Below are positions 61,371-64,000 of a stretch of DNA of 64,000 nucleotides, one piece after another; within the stretch, counting starts at the first letter, position 1; every line of letters starts with the position of its first letter. Origin of the DNA: Muscardinus avellanarius (taxonomy: Eukaryota; Chordata; Mammalia; Rodentia; Gliridae); NCBI GenBank assembly GCA_963383645.1, contig OY726576.1:11822928-11886927 (forward strand). Direction: 5' to 3'. Under the pieces are notes generated by a model. The model was not told the DNA's origin. It made no database searches and saw only the letters and a list, made by a program, of their open reading frames with translations. The position numbers and the translations under genes are program-made.

Positions 61371-62618
61371 GACTAGGGATAATTTATTTTTTTTCTTTTA
61401 ACAATTTTTTATTGAACATAAATAGTATACATTTAAACTATATTTGGTGCCCTCTCCCCCCCGCCCCCGTTTTCCCTTCCCCCCTCCCACCAATGGTTGT
61501 CCAGGTTAACCATGTCATATTCATAATTTTACACATATTCAGATGTAGACCCTCATTATTCAAGATCAGCCTTCCTCCTCTCCTATCTTTCCATTCAAAC
61601 GTTGCTGATATTTCCCCTCCATTATCTGGAGTCCCACTGGTATCCTCTGTGTTTCCTAGTTTGGGCATATTAGAGGAAACATATGTACCTTCTCCTTCTG
61701 TGCTTGGCTGATCTCACTTAACATAATGTTCTCGAGGACTTTCCATCTTCTTGCAAATGATATAATTTTGTTCTTCTTTATGGCTGAATAGAATTCCATT
61801 GTGTGTATTTCCCAAAGTTTTGCTATCCATTCATCTGTTGATGGAGATCTGGGTTGGTTCCATATTTTGGCTATTACAAATTGTGCTGCTATGAACATGG
61901 GTCTGCATATGTTGCTGTATTTCTCTGAATTCAACCCCTTTGGAAAGATACCCAGGAGTGGTAGAGCTGGATCATATGGTGGATCTATTCCCACCTTTCT
62001 TAGGAATCTCCACACAGATCTCCATAGTGGCTGAACTAGTTTGCATTCCCACCAACAGTGTAAGAGAGTGCCTCTTTCCCCACATCCTCACCAGCATTTG
62101 TTGTTATTTGATCAAAGACTTAGAAATTAGACCTGAGACTGTGAAGTTAGTAGAGGAGAGCATAGGTTCAACACTACAACATATTGGCACAGGCAGTAAC
62201 TTTCTCAACAAAACCCCCAAAGCTCAGGAAATTAAAGCAAGAATAAACAAGTGGGATAGCATCAAACTAAAAAGTTTCTTCTCATCAAAGGAAACTATCA
62301 ATAACCTAAAGAGGAAGCCTACAGAATGGGAAAGGATCTTTACCAGCCACCATTCTGATAGGGCGCTAATATCCAGAGTATACAAAGAGCTCAAAAGCCT
62401 CTACACTAGCAAAACAAACAACCCAATCAAGAAATGGGCAAATGAACTGAATAGACACTTCACAAAAGAAGAGATACAAAGGGCCAAGAGATACATGAAA
62501 AGACGTTCTTCATCACTGGCCATCAGGGAGATGCAAATCAAAACTACACTGAGATTCCATCTAACCCCAGTCAGAGTGGCAAGCATAAAGAAATCAAATA
62601 ACGACTAGGGATAATTTA
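61371..62618 (-). mobile_element. 5'-inverted (twin-primed) LINE-1 with a perfect 16-bp target-site duplication
   Basis: GACTAGGGATAATTTA occurs at 61371 and 62603. 61387-62110 is the end of ORF2 plus 3' UTR in reverse orientation, poly-T at left. 62111-62602 is the preceding ORF2 stretch in forward orientation. The two segments are contiguous in L1 order and share the word TCAAATAAC at the break. ORF2 is partial only. Confidence 0.95.
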
Positions 62619-62734
62619 AACTGCATTTCTTCCTGGATTAAGTGGGAAGGGTGTGAGGGAGAGAAAGCTGCGGGGTCCAGCCTGTTCCCTAGCATGGGGT
62701 GTGGAGTTGCGCCCTTAAGGAAAATCTAGAAAGA

Positions 62735-63047
62735 ATCAGTCTCTCTCCCTCCCTCCTTTCCTCTGACTCCTCCCTTCCTCCCTCCCTCCCTCTCTCCTTT
62801 TCTCTCTTCTCTCCTCTCCTCTCTTCTCCTTCTCCTTCTCCTCCTCCTTCTTCTTCCTTCTCCTTCTCCTCCTTCGCCTTCTTCCTTCTTCTCTTTCTCC
62901 TTCTCCTCCTCCTCCTCCTTCTCCTCCTCCTCCTTCTTCCTTCTTCTCCTTCTTCTCCTTCTCTCTCTCTCTCTCTCCTCCTCCCCCTCCCCTCCCCCTC
63001 CCCCCTCCCTCTCCCTCTCCTCTCTCCTCTCTCCTCTCTCTGCTCCA
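62735..63047 (+). repeat. Pyrimidine tract of about 300 bp in FERMT1 intron 8
   Basis: Nearly uninterrupted C/T: CTCC, CTTCT, TCTCC and CTCCC blocks. The frame at 62699-63058 is Ser/Leu/Pro low complexity and not a gene. Confidence 0.95.
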
Positions 63048-63515
63048 GGCAGCTATGAGAACAGAAAACCCAGCCCAGATTTCAAGTCTTGTCTTCTGGT
63101 CACGTGGTCATACCTCTCCGCTCGGCGGAGTTGACAAAGGCGATCGCTTTTGTCTAGGCGCGCTCAAACATTTCCAACCCTTTCTGATTTCAGGAAATAA
63201 AAACCCCAGTAAAACGCCAAGAAATAAAACTGCTCTACCATCCCTTGCTTCTTATCTCTGAACTGTGGCTGACTGGCAGTTTTAGAGCTGGAATCCCCCT
63301 CCTGCTTGAGTCATCCGTGGGGCGCTGCCCTCTTGTTTAACTTCTTCAATCATGAGATCAATTATTAGTTTAATCATATTGAACCAGAGAGGTGGGTCCA
63401 TTGTAGTTGGACCTAAGTAGTAATACCGGATAAGCATGAGTCATATATTTTTATGCATATCTTATGTGTTCTCTTATCATCAAATGCCTTTAAATAGGAC
63501 ATTGATATAGGTTTT
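63048..63515. other. Intron 8 sequence, nothing recognised
   Basis: Unique-looking. No match to the expected FERMT1 exon 9. Confidence 0.35.
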
Positions 63516-63740
63516 GTTTTTATTTTTGGTTTTGGTTTTTTTGCGGTACTAAGATTGGAATCCAGAGGCATTCTACCTCCAAGCTACATCCCCAGCCCTA
63601 TTTTTTATCCTTTATTTTGAAACAGGGTCTCACTAAGTTGCAGAGGGCCTCACTAGGTAGCTGAGGCTGGCCGTGAACCGCAATCCTGTCTCAGCCTCTC
63701 AAATGCTGGGATTACAAGCGTGCGCCAGCACACCCGGCTA
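63516..63740 (-). repeat. B1-dID SINE, reverse
   Basis: TTTTGGTTTTTTTGCGGTAC, AAGCTACATCCCCAGCCC, CAAATGCTGGGATTACAAG; AGGACATTGATAT flanks both sides. Confidence 0.95.
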
Positions 63741-64000
63741 AGGACATTGATATCGTGCAAGAGTAAATTTTTAATACAAACTAGAAGCCAGGACTCTGTA
63801 GAGATGCCGGCCCATCTCAGGGTTATAGGAGACACAGGCCCCCTGAAACTGGAGTTCTTTTTTTAATGTCTCCTTTCTCCTCTGAATAAATTTAGCAGGA
63901 AAATGATCCTTCTTGGGATACATGAAAAATTCCCTCCTCCTTTCCACAATATTTTTATATGACACTGAACAATAGGCTTCTCAGTTTGAAAACAGGCACC

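Noticed and set aside
62111..62602. Long + frame at 61940-62608 as a possible gene
   Set aside because: It crosses the twin-primed L1 inversion; the coding look is L1 ORF2.
62699..63058. 119-codon Ser/Leu/Pro frame
   Set aside because: Translation of the pyrimidine tract.
58963..64000. Search for FERMT1 exon 9
   Set aside because: No stretch with the expected kindlin sequence and splice sites was found, so the next exon is presumed beyond the window.

Overview
The window looks like nuclear DNA from a rodent, most likely a squirrel-family species (Sciuridae). The evidence is the dominant repeat: several dozen copies of a dimeric SINE with a 7SL-derived B1 half and a tRNA-like ID half (B1-dID type). 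This SINE class is known from squirrels, dormice, beavers and relatives. The species assignment is inference. No prokaryotic gene, CRISPR array or operon is visible.

The only protein-coding gene I can support is the 5' half of FERMT1 (kindlin-1), on the + strand. Coding exons lie at 41309-41459, 45707-45940, 50260-50406, 52660-52873, 55226-55328, 57880-57987 and 58831-58962. Together they give exactly 363 codons in one open frame with consistent splice phases. The rest of the gene (PH domain, remainder of F2, F3) lies beyond position 64000. A CpG island at about 36.7-37.6 kb is the probable promoter and non-coding first exon, with a candidate donor after 37408.

Positions 1 to about 36.7 kb, upstream of FERMT1, appear intergenic. 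They hold: SINE clusters and microsatellites (0.4-7 kb); MaLR-like or unresolved LTR remnants (3.4, 5.5-6.2, 8.4-8.8, 11.8-12.5 and 21.2 kb); an inverted L1 (9.7-10.2 kb); a decayed gammaretrovirus-like pol-env-LTR fragment (12.85-17.3 kb); a MIR (17.6 kb); an inverted L1 broken by three SINEs (18.0-19.7 kb); a nearly complete but dead L1 with a 13-bp target-site duplication, a repeated 5' UTR and two nested SINEs (21.6-28.7 kb); an LTR-like element (31.7-32.3 kb); and an unexplained inverted repeat (33.5-34.9 kb).

Positions 36.7-64 kb hold the FERMT1 promoter region and introns 1-8 (partial). The introns are full of the same SINEs, an approximately 490-bp TCTG/TCTC tract (44.86-45.35 kb), a MaLR-like LTR (47.5-47.9 kb), an L1 with a 5' inversion and a clean 16-bp target-site duplication (61.37-62.62 kb) and an approximately 300-bp pyrimidine tract (62.74-63.05 kb).

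I found no evidence of a new molecular system. The most interesting material is the retrotransposition record: three L1 inversions of twin-priming type, nested insertions, target-site motifs present three times, an inverted repeat of unknown origin, and a SINE pair that has duplicated sequence up to 6 nt from the FERMT1 exon 8 splice acceptor.
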